A DNA stretch of 64,000 nt from Aerococcaceae bacterium DSM 111022 (GCA_015863195.1 JACBXO010000003.1:209533-273532); one strand, 5' to 3'; shown: positions 27,136 to 36,752, counted from the first letter of the stretch. Translations and numbers: made by a program. Notes: generated by a model from the letters alone, not told the origin.

Positions 27136-27480
27136 ATGTCACAAGTAAATATTTATGACACAGCGAATCAACTGGAGCGCGATATCCGCGAGTTACCAGC
27201 GTATAAAGAAATTTTAGAGGCTTATAAAGTAATTCAAGAGAATGAGGAGTCAAATAAATTATTTGATGAGTTCCGTACGAAGAGTGCTGAATTACAACAA
27301 TTAGCTCAAATGGGGCAACAACCTTCTGATGAAGAGATGCAAGGTTTACAAGAAATGTCTCAACAAATTGCTGCTGATGAAAATATTCAAAAATTAATGG
27401 CTGCAGAGCAACAAATGAGCCAAGTGTTTGAAGATATTAACAAAATCATCACAAAACCATTAGGTGAAATTTATAACTAA
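27136..27480 (+). CDS. YlbF/YheA family (DUF964) small helical protein
   Basis: 114 residues, almost entirely helical and Gln/Glu-rich, with the family's NIYDTANQLERDIRELPAY opening. YheA sits near yhaM-yhaN-yhaO in Bacillus; relatives YlbF and YmcA form a complex that affects RNase Y and competence. Which member this matches cannot be proved, but the neighbourhood favours the YheA branch. AAAGGGTGAG precedes the ATG. Confidence 0.82.
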   Translation: MSQVNIYDTANQLERDIRELPAYKEILEAYKVIQENEESNKLFDEFRTKSAELQQLAQMGQQPSDEEMQGLQEMSQQIAADENIQKLMAAEQQMSQVFEDINKIITKPLGEIYN

Positions 27481-27558
27481 AAAGAACGGTTATGACCAGC
27501 TGGAGAAGCTCATAGAGTATTCTTTAGTTGGTCTTATTTACTAGAAAGGGGTGACCAT

Positions 27559-28821
27559 ATGAAAATAATGCATTTAGCGGATCTACATTTAGATAGTCCA
27601 TTTATTGGTGTGTCGAAACATTTGCGCTCGTTGCACCATAATTTAGTGAATGCGCCTTATAATTCGTTTAGAAAAGCGGTAGATATAGCGATTAATGAAG
27701 AGTTGGATGCGGTTGTGATTGCAGGAGATATTTATGATGCGAATCATCAAACGATTTATGCGCAAACTTTCTTAGTGCGTGAATTTGAGCGTTTGAATGA
27801 GGCGGAAATTCCGGTGGTGATGATTCATGGGAATCATGATTATTTAAATGATGATAAATACCAAGTGGTTTATCCTGAAAATGTCCATGAATTTACAACT
27901 CAGGACGTGGATTATATTGATATTACGCTAAAAAATCAACAAACCGCGCGCTTTTATGGATTCAGCTACACCCAGCAATGGATCCAGGAAGATAAAGTGC
28001 GTGAATATCCAGTTAATCCTAAAGCAACGGATTATACAATTGGTTTACTACATGGAGATATTAGACGTGGTCAAGATGATAATTATGCTCCTTTTGTGAT
28101 CCAAGAATTGGCAGATAAAAATTATGACTATTGGGCATTAGGGCATATTCACCAAAATCAAATTTTACATGAACACCCAACCATCGCATACAGCGGGACA
28201 ATTCAAGGACGTCACCACAATGAACGTGGTGATAAGGGGGCTTTCATTGTGGAATTTGATCAGGGACGTATGACTGATCACCGCTTTGTGTCGCTTTCAG
28301 AAATTGTTTGGCATGAAATGGATGTGTTGTGTCAAGCAGATTTCCAAGCGTCTGATATAGTTAAAGCAGTTCAAAACGGAATGGCAAACTTTAGACAGGA
28401 TCAACAAATTACGGAGCAGTCTTACATTTTGACTGTCCATCTACGCGATGCTGACTTACTTTCGCCAACACTTCAGGAACAAATTGAAAATAATGAATTA
28501 CTTCAAGCGCTAGAAACGCAGTTTGCAGAGAGTCTTTTCATAGCGGTTCGAAAAGTGATTTTGGAATCAGATATTGAAGGGATTCAATTTGAGTATGATC
28601 CTAAATTAGATGAGAGTTTTAAACAAATTACGGGTCAGATGCATGAAGAAGCGCATTATCAGCAGATTATGGGCGAAGTGTTCAATCATCCGATCGTTCG
28701 CAAATGGTTGCCAGATTTAAAAGAAGATGAGGCCATCAAAGACGAAACGATTGAATCGGCAAAACAAGCATTAAACCAACAATTTAATATAGCATTTGAG
28801 GTGAGCGCCGATGAAGATTAA
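27559..28821 (+). CDS. yhaO: Metallophosphoesterase YhaO (SbcD/Mre11-like nuclease)
   Basis: 420 residues with calcineurin-type metal-binding motifs in order: MHLADLHLDSPF (5-16), AGDIYD (about 55), HGNHDY (about 95), LLHGDIR and ALGHIHQNQ. It is the nuclease half of an SbcCD-like pair. The adjacent yhaN start overlaps its end by 11 bp, indicating coupled expression. AGAAAGGGGTG precedes the ATG. Confidence 0.9.
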   Translation: MKIMHLADLHLDSPFIGVSKHLRSLHHNLVNAPYNSFRKAVDIAINEELDAVVIAGDIYDANHQTIYAQTFLVREFERLNEAEIPVVMIHGNHDYLNDDKYQVVYPENVHEFTTQDVDYIDITLKNQQTARFYGFSYTQQWIQEDKVREYPVNPKATDYTIGLLHGDIRRGQDDNYAPFVIQELADKNYDYWALGHIHQNQILHEHPTIAYSGTIQGRHHNERGDKGAFIVEFDQGRMTDHRFVSLSEIVWHEMDVLCQADFQASDIVKAVQNGMANFRQDQQITEQSYILTVHLRDADLLSPTLQEQIENNELLQALETQFAESLFIAVRKVILESDIEGIQFEYDPKLDESFKQITGQMHEEAHYQQIMGEVFNHPIVRKWLPDLKEDEAIKDETIESAKQALNQQFNIAFEVSADED

Positions 28822-31606
28822 ACAAATTGATATTTATGGATATGGCAAATGGGTTGACCAGACATTTGAAATCAATGATGTACTGCAAGTTTTTTATGGA
28901 CCTAATGAGTCTGGTAAATCAACGATTCAATCATTTATTCGAAGTATCCTTTTTGGTTTTCCAAGTAAACGTCGCCGCAAAAATCAGATTAATCGCTTTG
29001 AACCAAAACATAGTGACACTTATGGTGGACGCTTACTGTTAACAGATACTGAATTTGGTGATGTTTGGGTTGAGCGAACAAATAATGGATTAAAACTAAC
29101 GACTACTGAAGGTGACCGTTTAGAGCCAGAAACTTTAGACCAAATCTTAGGTGGCTTAGATGAAGTATTATTTGATAGCTTTTATGGGTTTAATTTACAA
29201 AACTTACAGGAGCTAGCAAATGTGGGTTCAGAACAACTCAATGATTATTTCCTAAGTATTGGGACAATGGGATCGGATAAGTTTTTAGCGATTGCAAAGC
29301 AATTTGAGAAAGAGTCCGATACACTTTATCGACCACAAGGAAGTAATCCGACTTTAAATAAAGCATTGATTGAGTATGAGCGACTCGCTGAGCGTTTGGA
29401 AACAGCGCAGACGAAGAACAAAGCTTATAATTCATTGGTCATGCAACGTGATAAAGAAATCCAAGAAATTGAACAATTAAATAAAGAAATTGAAGCAGTT
29501 GAGGAAAAACGTCGCGGTCAAGATCAATTAATGCATCGCTATGATATTTATTTAAAAAATATTGATACCAAGCAACAATTAGCGGCATTAACTTTCACGG
29601 AAATTCCTGATGATGCAGCGACTAATTTAGCATATGCTCAAAAAATGGTGGATGAAAATAAAGAAAATATCACCAAAAATGAAGAGCGGATTGCACAATT
29701 CAAACAACAATTGGATGAATTAACACGTTTAAATTGGGCTAAAAATCATGAAGAAGAGCGGAAACAATGGATAAAAAGTACGAATAAAATTAAAGATACA
29801 CAAACTGAATTCGAACAAACAACGCGCTTCTTAGTCGACAAACAAACGCAACTACAGTCGATTGCGCAAAAGAGTCAATTTTATCCAGAAAAAATGCCCC
29901 AACAAGATGAGTACAATAAACAAGTTGAGGCTGGGTTAAATATTCAATTAGAACGCATCGAAACACAACAAGAAATCGATGATGTCCAAGCAGAACGCCG
30001 ATTCTATATTGATCAGCGTAAAGAACAACAAAGTTATTCAACCACTGTTCGCCAACAAATCGTGACACTTGAAAGTCAACGTCTCAACGATGAAGAACGC
30101 TTAATTCAAGAAACTTCATTGAAAGAATATATGTTTGGTATTATTTTTATCGTCGTTGGTATCGTCTTTTTAATTCAACAATATATTTCAAATAGTGCGT
30201 CACAAAACTTAATGATGTTAGCGGGCGCAATGGTTGTCGTCGGGATTGTGATTAGTTTGGTTGTTTTAAACAAACACCGCAAACTTTATCGAGCATTTAA
30301 CACCAGTCCAATTATCGACAAACTCGACCAATTACATAACGACGAACAGCATTATATCAAGCATTCTAAAGAACTCGGCTCACAAATTACAGCGCGCGAT
30401 GCCAAATTAAGTGAGCTAGCGGGTCAAATCGAATCCCTCGATCACGACGCACAAAAATGGCTCGTTAATTTAGGATTCTACCCAACGGCAGATATGGATT
30501 TGATTTTAAAAACAAATCCAGTTGAAGAGTACTACACTGCCCAAGCGCAAGCCGAAGAGTATAAACAAGAGCTCGACAGATTAACCTTGGAAGTGACGAA
30601 TTGGAAAGAAAATATCCGCCCATTACTCGACCGCTTCCCGATGGACGAAATCAACACCCGCGCCGTCATTCGCCACCACGAAGAAATCGAAGCCGAACTC
30701 GCACAAACAATTCAGCAAGGCCAAGAATTAAATCGTAAAATAACGCAAGCTCAAGAAGAAATTGAGAAGAATAAGCAGTCGATTAAAGAGCATGAAACTA
30801 CGATTGAAGATATCTTTAAAGTGACGCAGAGTGATAATTTAGAGCAATTTAATCAAAAAGTTGCGACAAACCAGCGTATCCAGTCGTTAGAAAAAGAACA
30901 AGCAATGTATCAAGAACAAATCGCTGAGCACTTAGAGGCATTAACAGCAATCGAAAGCAAACAAGCCCTAGTTGAAGACCATCAAAAATCAATGGTTGAA
31001 CTCGATGTCTTCAAACGCAAGATCGAACCGCACCGCGGCCGTCGTGCTGATTTAACCGCTGAGATTAAACAATTGGAACGTGATGGAACGGTTCAATTAA
31101 TCAGTCAAGAATTAGCAGATAAAGAAGCCGAAGTACGTGACTTGATTTTAGTGTGGGGTAAAAAGCGTATGGGTATGGAAATGTTATACCAGACGCTGCG
31201 TAAAGGGTTGGATAATCCACTACCAGAAATGACAGAAATCGCAACTGAAATCTTTAGTAAATTAAGTTATGGACGCTATAAACAAGTCAAAATTAACAAA
31301 AAGGATATCCGAGTGGTGCATCATTCAGATGTATTGTTTGAACCTTATGAATTATCACAGGGGACATTGGAGCAATTATATATTGCCCTGCGTTTAGCCT
31401 TTATTATCAGTGCGAAAGATCTCGTTAAGATGCCAATTATTATTGACGATGCTTTCGTTAATTTTGATGATATGAGAAAAGCAAGCATGTACCAGGTGCT
31501 TGATTCAATCGCAGAAGAGATCCAAATCTTATTCTTTACTTTCGACGAACAAATAAAAGAGATGTACCGCGAAGATCAAATTATTGATTTGACGGCAATT
31601 AAATAG
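28811..31606 (+). CDS. yhaN: SMC/Rad50-like ATPase YhaN
   Basis: 931 residues. Walker A GPNESGKST is at 30-38, with long coiled coils in between. The ABC signature is in ELSQGTLEQLYIALRL and Walker B in MPIIIDDAFVNFD near the C-terminus. Unusual for Rad50/SbcC and characteristic of YhaN, two hydrophobic helices (about residues 438-490) lie in the centre where the zinc hook would be, suggesting a membrane-tethered apex. It overlaps yhaO and is followed by yhaM. Codon choice becomes more GC-rich around 30400-30720. Confidence 0.9.
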   Translation: MKIKQIDIYGYGKWVDQTFEINDVLQVFYGPNESGKSTIQSFIRSILFGFPSKRRRKNQINRFEPKHSDTYGGRLLLTDTEFGDVWVERTNNGLKLTTTEGDRLEPETLDQILGGLDEVLFDSFYGFNLQNLQELANVGSEQLNDYFLSIGTMGSDKFLAIAKQFEKESDTLYRPQGSNPTLNKALIEYERLAERLETAQTKNKAYNSLVMQRDKEIQEIEQLNKEIEAVEEKRRGQDQLMHRYDIYLKNIDTKQQLAALTFTEIPDDAATNLAYAQKMVDENKENITKNEERIAQFKQQLDELTRLNWAKNHEEERKQWIKSTNKIKDTQTEFEQTTRFLVDKQTQLQSIAQKSQFYPEKMPQQDEYNKQVEAGLNIQLERIETQQEIDDVQAERRFYIDQRKEQQSYSTTVRQQIVTLESQRLNDEERLIQETSLKEYMFGIIFIVVGIVFLIQQYISNSASQNLMMLAGAMVVVGIVISLVVLNKHRKLYRAFNTSPIIDKLDQLHNDEQHYIKHSKELGSQITARDAKLSELAGQIESLDHDAQKWLVNLGFYPTADMDLILKTNPVEEYYTAQAQAEEYKQELDRLTLEVTNWKENIRPLLDRFPMDEINTRAVIRHHEEIEAELAQTIQQGQELNRKITQAQEEIEKNKQSIKEHETTIEDIFKVTQSDNLEQFNQKVATNQRIQSLEKEQAMYQEQIAEHLEALTAIESKQALVEDHQKSMVELDVFKRKIEPHRGRRADLTAEIKQLERDGTVQLISQELADKEAEVRDLILVWGKKRMGMEMLYQTLRKGLDNPLPEMTEIATEIFSKLSYGRYKQVKINKKDIRVVHHSDVLFEPYELSQGTLEQLYIALRLAFIISAKDLVKMPIIIDDAFVNFDDMRKASMYQVLDSIAEEIQILFFTFDEQIKEMYREDQIIDLTAIK

Positions 31607-31615
31607 GAGGGCATT

Positions 31616-32563
31616 ATGACTTTATTATATGATGTGGAACAGGGAGCGCAATTTGGTATCTTTGTATTAATTAAAGCAGCCGATTTGAGAACTGCGCGCA
31701 ATGGTAATCCATTTATTGCCTTTAGATTTCAGGACAAATCGGGCGCGATGGATGGGATGTTTTGGTCGGCAACACCGGAACAAATTGAGACTTTCCAAGC
31801 GGGTCGTGTCGTTTTCTTAAAAGGGCGCCGCGATACTTATAATGGGACACCTCAGGTGAAAATTGAGGCACTGCGTTTAGCGGAATCAGATGAACCAAAT
31901 GATCCAAAATTATATGTTGAATCGATTGAGGAGAGTGCGGATGATTTACGTGAGGCGTTAAATGACTTCATGTACCGCATTCATGAACCGAATATTTCGC
32001 GCGTGGTGCGCCGTATTGTGCAGGAACATAATGAAGATTTCTTCGCTTATCCTGCCGCAAAAAGAATGCATCATGCGGTTGCCGGGGGCTTGAGTTTACA
32101 CACGGTCACAATGTTACGCATTGCGGATCAGTTAGTGAAAATCTACCCAGAACTTAATGAAAGCTTGTTATTCGGGGGAATTATTCTTCATGATATCGGT
32201 AAAACGATTGAATTATCAGGCGTTCTGTCAACGGAATATACTTTACGTGGTAAACTGCAAGGCCATATTATTATTATGGACGAGTTAATTGACCGCGCAA
32301 GTATTCAACTTGGTATTAATCCAGATGAAAATGAGCCTATTATCTTACTGAAACACGTTGTCCTAGCTCACCATGGTAAGCAAGAATATGGAAGTCCAGT
32401 CTTGCCACAATTAATGGAAGCAGAAATTATCCACTATATTGATGACATGGACGCGAAAATGAATATGATTTCTAGCGCATTAGGACAAACTGAAAAAGGC
32501 GATTTCAGTGCACAAATATTTGCATTAGACCGCCGCCAAATTTACAAACCAACTTTTAATTAG
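31616..32563 (+). CDS. yhaM: 3'-5' exoribonuclease YhaM
   Basis: 315 residues: an N-terminal OB-fold (about 15-90), then an HD phosphohydrolase domain with HHAVAGGLSLHT, HDIGKT, KHVVLAHHG and YIDDMDAKMN motifs. It degrades single-stranded RNA and DNA from the 3' end. TAGGAGGGC precedes the ATG, 9 bp after yhaN. The yheA-yhaO-yhaN-yhaM neighbourhood is conserved in Firmicutes. Confidence 0.93.
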   Translation: MTLLYDVEQGAQFGIFVLIKAADLRTARNGNPFIAFRFQDKSGAMDGMFWSATPEQIETFQAGRVVFLKGRRDTYNGTPQVKIEALRLAESDEPNDPKLYVESIEESADDLREALNDFMYRIHEPNISRVVRRIVQEHNEDFFAYPAAKRMHHAVAGGLSLHTVTMLRIADQLVKIYPELNESLLFGGIILHDIGKTIELSGVLSTEYTLRGKLQGHIIIMDELIDRASIQLGINPDENEPIILLKHVVLAHHGKQEYGSPVLPQLMEAEIIHYIDDMDAKMNMISSALGQTEKGDFSAQIFALDRRQIYKPTFN

Positions 32564-32574
32564 AGGAGCTATTT

Positions 32575-33156
32575 ATGAACGAACATAACGATCATCACCA
32601 CCATCATCACGACCACGATCATGGGCATCATCACCATCATCATGACCACGATCATGAACATGGCCGAGACTTTGACGGTTTAGACCACAATCACGGACGT
32701 GAGGTTACTTTAGAAGCAGAAATCGAAGCAGGCATCAAACAAATTTGGTCCGTTTTAACAGACAATGTTAAAATCAAAGAATGGTTCAATGAGCTACATA
32801 TCAATGAATTAAAAGCAGGTGGCAGCATCTCATTCTTACTTCAAGACGAAGAAATTGCCCGCTATTTAATCACTGATTTAGAAGAACCACACACATTCGG
32901 TTTCACTTGGGGTGAAGACGGCGACAGCATCGTCAACTTCGAGCTGGAAGAAATCGACGCGGGAACAACTTTACTGAAATTCTCAGAATGGGTCCCAGAA
33001 GTGACCGAGCACACAGTCAAAGACGTCACTGGCTGGTATGTCTGCATGGAGGTCATTGGTCAAATCGTTGAAGGCCGTGAACCAATCAATCGCCCCCAAC
33101 ATTTCGCCGCCGCGTTCAAAGAAATCCAAGTATTACTCGCAGACGACCTCGCATAA
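32575..33156 (+). CDS. SRPBCC (AHSA1-like) protein with a histidine-rich N-terminal extension
   Basis: 193 residues. Residues 1-41 contain 20 His mixed with Asp and Gly, including two runs of six His, a likely metal-binding tail for Ni, Zn or Cu. The remainder is an START/AHSA1-type domain (LEAEIEAGIKQIWSVLTD, IKEWFNELHI, FGFTWGEDGDSIVNFELEE, WVCM-type last helix). AHSA1 domains bind hydrophobic ligands or act as co-chaperones. GAGGAGC precedes the ATG, 11 bp after yhaM. I cannot name a function; the His tail is not part of the usual family. Confidence 0.75.
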   Translation: MNEHNDHHHHHHDHDHGHHHHHHDHDHEHGRDFDGLDHNHGREVTLEAEIEAGIKQIWSVLTDNVKIKEWFNELHINELKAGGSISFLLQDEEIARYLITDLEEPHTFGFTWGEDGDSIVNFELEEIDAGTTLLKFSEWVPEVTEHTVKDVTGWYVCMEVIGQIVEGREPINRPQHFAAAFKEIQVLLADDLA

Positions 33157-33168
33157 TTCAAAATCTCA

Positions 33169-33207
33169 AAAGCAGTTGACTATTTGGTTAGTCAACTGCT
33201 TTTTTGT
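33169..33207 (+). terminator. Terminator of the yhaONM operon
   Basis: AAGCAGTTGAC pairs with GTCAACTGCTT, followed by TTTTTG. Confidence 0.9.
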
Positions 33208-33300
33208 TTGGGGAAAGTATGGTATTGATTTTTGAGGAGATAGCTCCGAACGGGTCGGTAGTGATTTTGAACGCTGTGATTTTTAAAAATACTGAGCTTA

Positions 33301-33490
33301 TTTTTCTGAGAAGTTATACGCACACACGTCTCTCAAGAATATAATGAATCAAAAGGAATTTATATCAAAATACGAGGCTAGTATCCTGATGCAAAACAAT
33401 GGATTCAAAAGGAAAGAGTCGGCAGACCGACTCTATTTTATTTATAAAGTGGCTATACTAAGCAGTCAATTTCGGAAGAAATTGATCACT
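33301..33490. repeat. Hairpin modules and a solitary array half-unit
   Basis: A lone AAGTTATACG arm identical to arrays 1 and 2 lies at 33311-33320. A hairpin AGAGTCGG-cag-ACCGACTCT occupies 33415-33434 and TCAATTTC-ggaa-GAAATTGA occupies 33466-33485. The same two stems recur near 47620-47674 and 54721-54980. No gene is seen between 33208 and 33769. Confidence 0.65.
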
Positions 33491-33769
33491 GATTTTAATG
33501 ATGGTAGAACTTTATGAGAGAGTAAAAGTTACGGCAAAGAAGTGAGTGACCAAGTCTGAAAAATATAAGAAGTTATAATCGATGTGGCTGTTGACACAGA
33601 TCCGTTAGTTTTGTGTGCTTCGAGCTATACTTTTGTAGGAGAATATTTGAATTTAAAATTAATTCTTATGATACGTGAAAATAAATGGAAATTTTCATAA
33701 TTAAGTCATAATTGAATGATAAATTAGAAGTGTAGAAAAAGGACGGAAGATAATTTGGAGGTTGAGATA

Positions 33770-34441
33770 ATGGTGGCTAAATTTAAACAGAATTCAAGAG
33801 TGTATTTTTTATTCTGGGTGTTAATTGCAGTATTGTCAATGCTTGTATTTCCGTCGCTTTCAGTGAATGCACAAACTCAGGCTGAGGAGAGTCAATCTAT
33901 TTCCTTAACACCATATTTGCCATATTATCATTTTATTGAATATAGTTATCAGGGGGATCAGGTTAATTATTCTAATTATAGTATGATTTTAGAATTTAGC
34001 AGTGATGCCAATGGTAAATTTCAAATTGTCGCAATTTCTGATCAATCACAAACAGCCATTATTTATCAATTAACTGATTATGGTTTGTATGAATTAGCTC
34101 GCTTTGAAAATTACATGGAAGTAAGTGATTTGCGCTATACTCCAGAAGCGAGTGAAGGTAAAGGAGCATTAATTTTCCCCACTAAAGTATCCCAAGGGAT
34201 GACTTATCAAGGTGGCGAAAATAATGCGTCACAATATACTGTATCAGAAATTTTAGATTCAATCGAAATGAATGGCGTTACTTATGAGAGTATCGTTGTT
34301 ATCAATGAAAAGCGCGGTGAAGAGCAGTTTGATCATTACTATGCGCCTGATTATGGGCTGATAGCAGTAGAACAAATTAATCCAGACCAGACACGCTCGA
34401 CCGTATTTCAACTACTTTCAACTGACGGCTATTTACATTAG
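33770..34441 (+). CDS. Secreted protein with one copy of the domain found in 1485-2732
   Basis: 223 residues from ATG 33770, with GGAGG (33757-33761) ahead. It has a signal peptide with probable cleavage after VNAQ. The mature part follows the same order as each repeat of the 1485-2732 protein: (Y)LPYYHF opening, YSMILEFSSDANGKFQIV, IIYQLTDYGLYELARF, YTVSEILDSIEMNGVTYESIVVI, then HYYAPDYGLIAVE. It lacks a second repeat and any anchor motif. It is monocistronic, just before tRNA-Arg. Confidence 0.65.
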   Translation: MVAKFKQNSRVYFLFWVLIAVLSMLVFPSLSVNAQTQAEESQSISLTPYLPYYHFIEYSYQGDQVNYSNYSMILEFSSDANGKFQIVAISDQSQTAIIYQLTDYGLYELARFENYMEVSDLRYTPEASEGKGALIFPTKVSQGMTYQGGENNASQYTVSEILDSIEMNGVTYESIVVINEKRGEEQFDHYYAPDYGLIAVEQINPDQTRSTVFQLLSTDGYLH

Positions 34442-34445
34442 TCAG

Positions 34446-34474
34446 TTGAAAGTAACATGAAAGTGCGGTATAAT
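34446..34474 (+). promoter_or_regulatory. Promoter of tRNA-Arg
   Basis: TTGAAA (34446-34451), 17-bp spacer, TATAAT (34469-34474), 12 bp before the tRNA 5' end. The -35 begins just after the upstream stop codon. Confidence 0.8.
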
Positions 34475-34485
34475 GGGGTGGTTAT

Positions 34486-34557
34486 GCACCCATAGTGTAG
34501 TGGATATCACATGAGATTCCGGTTCTCATAACGGGGGTTCGACTCCCTCTGGGTGTA
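34486..34557 (+). tRNA. tRNA-Arg (anticodon CCG)
   Basis: A 72-nt cloverleaf. The acceptor stem pairs GCACCCA with TGGGTGT (one G-U). The D-arm GTG..CAC follows. The anticodon stem TGAGA/TCTCA encloses loop TTCCGGT, giving anticodon CCG. The T-arm contains GTTCGACTC. Discriminator is A. CCA is not encoded. It reads the rare CGG codon. It stands alone with its own promoter and terminator. Confidence 0.93.
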
Positions 34558-34562
34558 TAGTT

Positions 34563-34614
34563 AAATACGTACATTGTATAGTGCCATATGGTCTATACAA
34601 TGTACGTATTTTTT
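34563..34614 (+). terminator. Terminator of tRNA-Arg
   Basis: A long perfect inverted repeat (AATACGTACATTGTATAG / CTATACAATGTACGTATT) with an 11-nt loop and a T-run. Confidence 0.92.
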
Positions 34615-34710
34615 TAATAGCCACCTTTTTTAATGCCCAAAACACCTGTATCATTAGTCCGTTAGGCTAAAATGTGTTATTCTTAAAGAAAGATTTAAAG
34701 GAGCATTCAA

Positions 34711-35136
34711 ATGACAGATTGTATTTTTTGTAAATTAATTAGCGGCGAAATTCCAACAAATAAAGTCTACGAAGATGATGAAATTTTTGCCTTTCTAGAC
34801 ATGACACAAGTAACAAAAGGCCACACACTCGTTGTCCCTAAAAAACATGTCAAAGATATTTATGATTATGACAGTGAATTAGCGGGGAAGGTATTCTCTA
34901 GAATTCCTAGAATTGCAACTGCGATCGAAGCAGCCTTTCCAGAGTCTAAAGGATTAAATATAATTAATAATAACCGCGAGGTGGCATATCAATCAGTGTT
35001 TCATTCGCATTTACATTTAATTCCACGTTATTCCACTGAAGATGACTTTAAAATGTCGATGATAGATAATGGCGAAAAATATACTCAAGAAGAATTGCAA
35101 GAAATTGCATCAAAAATTAACCAGGAAATTAAATAA
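34711..35136 (+). CDS. hit: HIT family nucleotide-binding protein
   Basis: 141 residues with N-terminal CIFCKLISGEIP and the histidine triad HSHLHLI near residue 100. It hydrolyses nucleotide conjugates such as adenosine phosphoramidates. AAAGGAGC precedes the ATG. In Bacillus, hit lies close to prsA and yhaM, and the same neighbours are present here. Confidence 0.93.
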   Translation: MTDCIFCKLISGEIPTNKVYEDDEIFAFLDMTQVTKGHTLVVPKKHVKDIYDYDSELAGKVFSRIPRIATAIEAAFPESKGLNIINNNREVAYQSVFHSHLHLIPRYSTEDDFKMSMIDNGEKYTQEELQEIASKINQEIK

Positions 35137-35157
35137 GACTAGTGAAGGAGGATTAGG

Positions 35158-35514
35158 ATGGCAGGATTTGGATCCGGTTTATTTTGGGGTGCAGTATTCG
35201 GAGGTTTAGCTGGCCTAATGAATGCACCGCGAAAAGGGAAAGAAACAAGAGAACTTGTTAAATTAAAAATTGATCAAACGACTGAAGATGTGAATGACTT
35301 ACGTTTTAAAATTGATAATTTATCTACAGCAGTGAGCCGTCTAACCAATGAGGGAATAGGCGCTGTTCATGAGGCAAGCCAAGATATTCAAACGGCGCTT
35401 CGTCAATTCGATGAAGAATCGAGTCCCCGCGTTAAGCGGGTCGAAAGACATGTTGAGGTTTTACAAAAAGATATCGAACAAGCAAGCGAAGCATTTTCGA
35501 ATGAGAAAGTTTAA
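35158..35514 (+). CDS. YtxH-like membrane-anchored protein
   Basis: 118 residues: a short glycine-rich hydrophobic N-terminal segment (GSGLFWGAVFGGLAGLM) followed by APRKGKETRE, the YtxH hallmark, then a long amphipathic coiled coil. The function of the family is unknown; it is often linked to general stress. GAAGGAGGA precedes the ATG, 21 bp after hit. Confidence 0.78.
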   Translation: MAGFGSGLFWGAVFGGLAGLMNAPRKGKETRELVKLKIDQTTEDVNDLRFKIDNLSTAVSRLTNEGIGAVHEASQDIQTALRQFDEESSPRVKRVERHVEVLQKDIEQASEAFSNEKV

Positions 35515-35642
35515 TTTTTCGTTATACCTTTCATATGTGAAGAATCATGTAAAAATTATGTAAAAATTGTAAATTTCAGAGATTATTTGATTTGTTGTGA
35601 TATAGTATAGACTATACAATAATAGTTAGGAGCATTTTCTAA

Positions 35643-36707
35643 ATGAAAAAATCATTATTAAAATTATCAACCATCGCTTTAACAGCTGCGACTTTATTAA
35701 CTTCAGGTGCATCTGTAGCATTTGCGCAAGATGATGCAATCGCAACAATTGGTGAGACAACAATTACTCAAGACCAATTTTATGAAGCAATGAAAAACTT
35801 ATCAGGTGAAGTGACTTTAAGAACAATGATTCTTGAAGAAGTTTTAAAACAAAATGTTGAAGACGCTGAAGCATTACAAACTGCAGCAGATGAAGAAGTT
35901 CAAGCTCAAGTTGAAGAAGCTGGTGGAGAAGAAGCTTTTGACCAATTATTAGCTTACCAACAATTAGGAACAATTGAAGAATATACATACCAAGTATTTG
36001 TTCGTAACATGTTCCAAAATGTGGTTGAACAACATATTGATATGTCGGATGAAGCAATTCAAACTTATTATGATGAGTCATACCAAACACCAATGGAAGC
36101 TCAACATATTTTAGTTGAAACTGAAGAAGAAGCGCAAAACGTTTTAACACGTTTAGAAGAAGGCGAAGAGTTTGACGCTTTAGCTCAAGAATTATCATTA
36201 GACTCAACAGCAGCAAATGGTGGTTTATTAGGTGAATTCACTGAAGGCCAAATGGTTCCAGAATTTGAAGAAGCTGTTAAAAATGGAACAAATGGTGAAG
36301 TAGTTCCTGAGCCAGTTGAATCAGAATATGGTTTCCACGTGATCAAAGTTTTAAACAATGGTGAAAAACAACCACTAGACGAAATCAGAGATGAAGTAGT
36401 TGAGCAATACAAATTATCTAAATTTGCAGACTCAACATTTGCATACGGAGTTGTTGGTCGCTTAATTGAAGAAGCTGGATTAACAATCAATGATGAAGAT
36501 TTACAAGGTGTTGTGGATGACTTAATCGAGTTAGGTCAAGAACCTGCAGAAGAAGAAGCAGCATCAACCGAAGGTGAATCGGCAGAAGGCGAATCAGCTG
36601 CGTCTGAAGAAGCACCAGCTGAGGAATCGGCGACTGAAGAGTCAGCAGCGGAAGAGTCAGCAACAGAAGAAGCTCCAGCAGAAGAAGAAACTGAATCTGC
36701 AGAATAA
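35643..36707 (+). CDS. prsA: PrsA-type peptidyl-prolyl isomerase (parvulin foldase), without lipobox
   Basis: 354 residues. The signal peptide ends SVAFAQ with no Cys, so signal peptidase I cleavage is predicted; classical PrsA is a lipoprotein. The chaperone arms flank a parvulin domain (about 150-240) with EAQHILVETEEEAQ and the ESEYGFHVIKV ending. The last ~55 residues are a Glu/Ala/Ser-rich disordered tail. It helps secreted proteins fold outside the membrane. TAGGAGC precedes the ATG. Without an anchor it must be released or held by another contact. Confidence 0.88.
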   Translation: MKKSLLKLSTIALTAATLLTSGASVAFAQDDAIATIGETTITQDQFYEAMKNLSGEVTLRTMILEEVLKQNVEDAEALQTAADEEVQAQVEEAGGEEAFDQLLAYQQLGTIEEYTYQVFVRNMFQNVVEQHIDMSDEAIQTYYDESYQTPMEAQHILVETEEEAQNVLTRLEEGEEFDALAQELSLDSTAANGGLLGEFTEGQMVPEFEEAVKNGTNGEVVPEPVESEYGFHVIKVLNNGEKQPLDEIRDEVVEQYKLSKFADSTFAYGVVGRLIEEAGLTINDEDLQGVVDDLIELGQEPAEEEAASTEGESAEGESAASEEAPAEESATEESAAEESATEEAPAEEETESAE

Positions 36708-36719
36708 TCATTTAAAATT

Positions 36720-36752
36720 TTAGACGAATACTTCGGTATTCGTCTATTTTCT
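36720..36752 (+). terminator. Terminator of prsA
   Basis: TAGACGAATAC-ttcg-GTATTCGTCTA, a stable UUCG-type tetraloop hairpin, followed by TTTTC. Confidence 0.85.

Noticed and set aside
34486..34557. Integration site for a mobile element at tRNA-Arg
   Set aside because: No duplicated tRNA 3' end and no integrase nearby. The following sequence is a normal terminator and hit.
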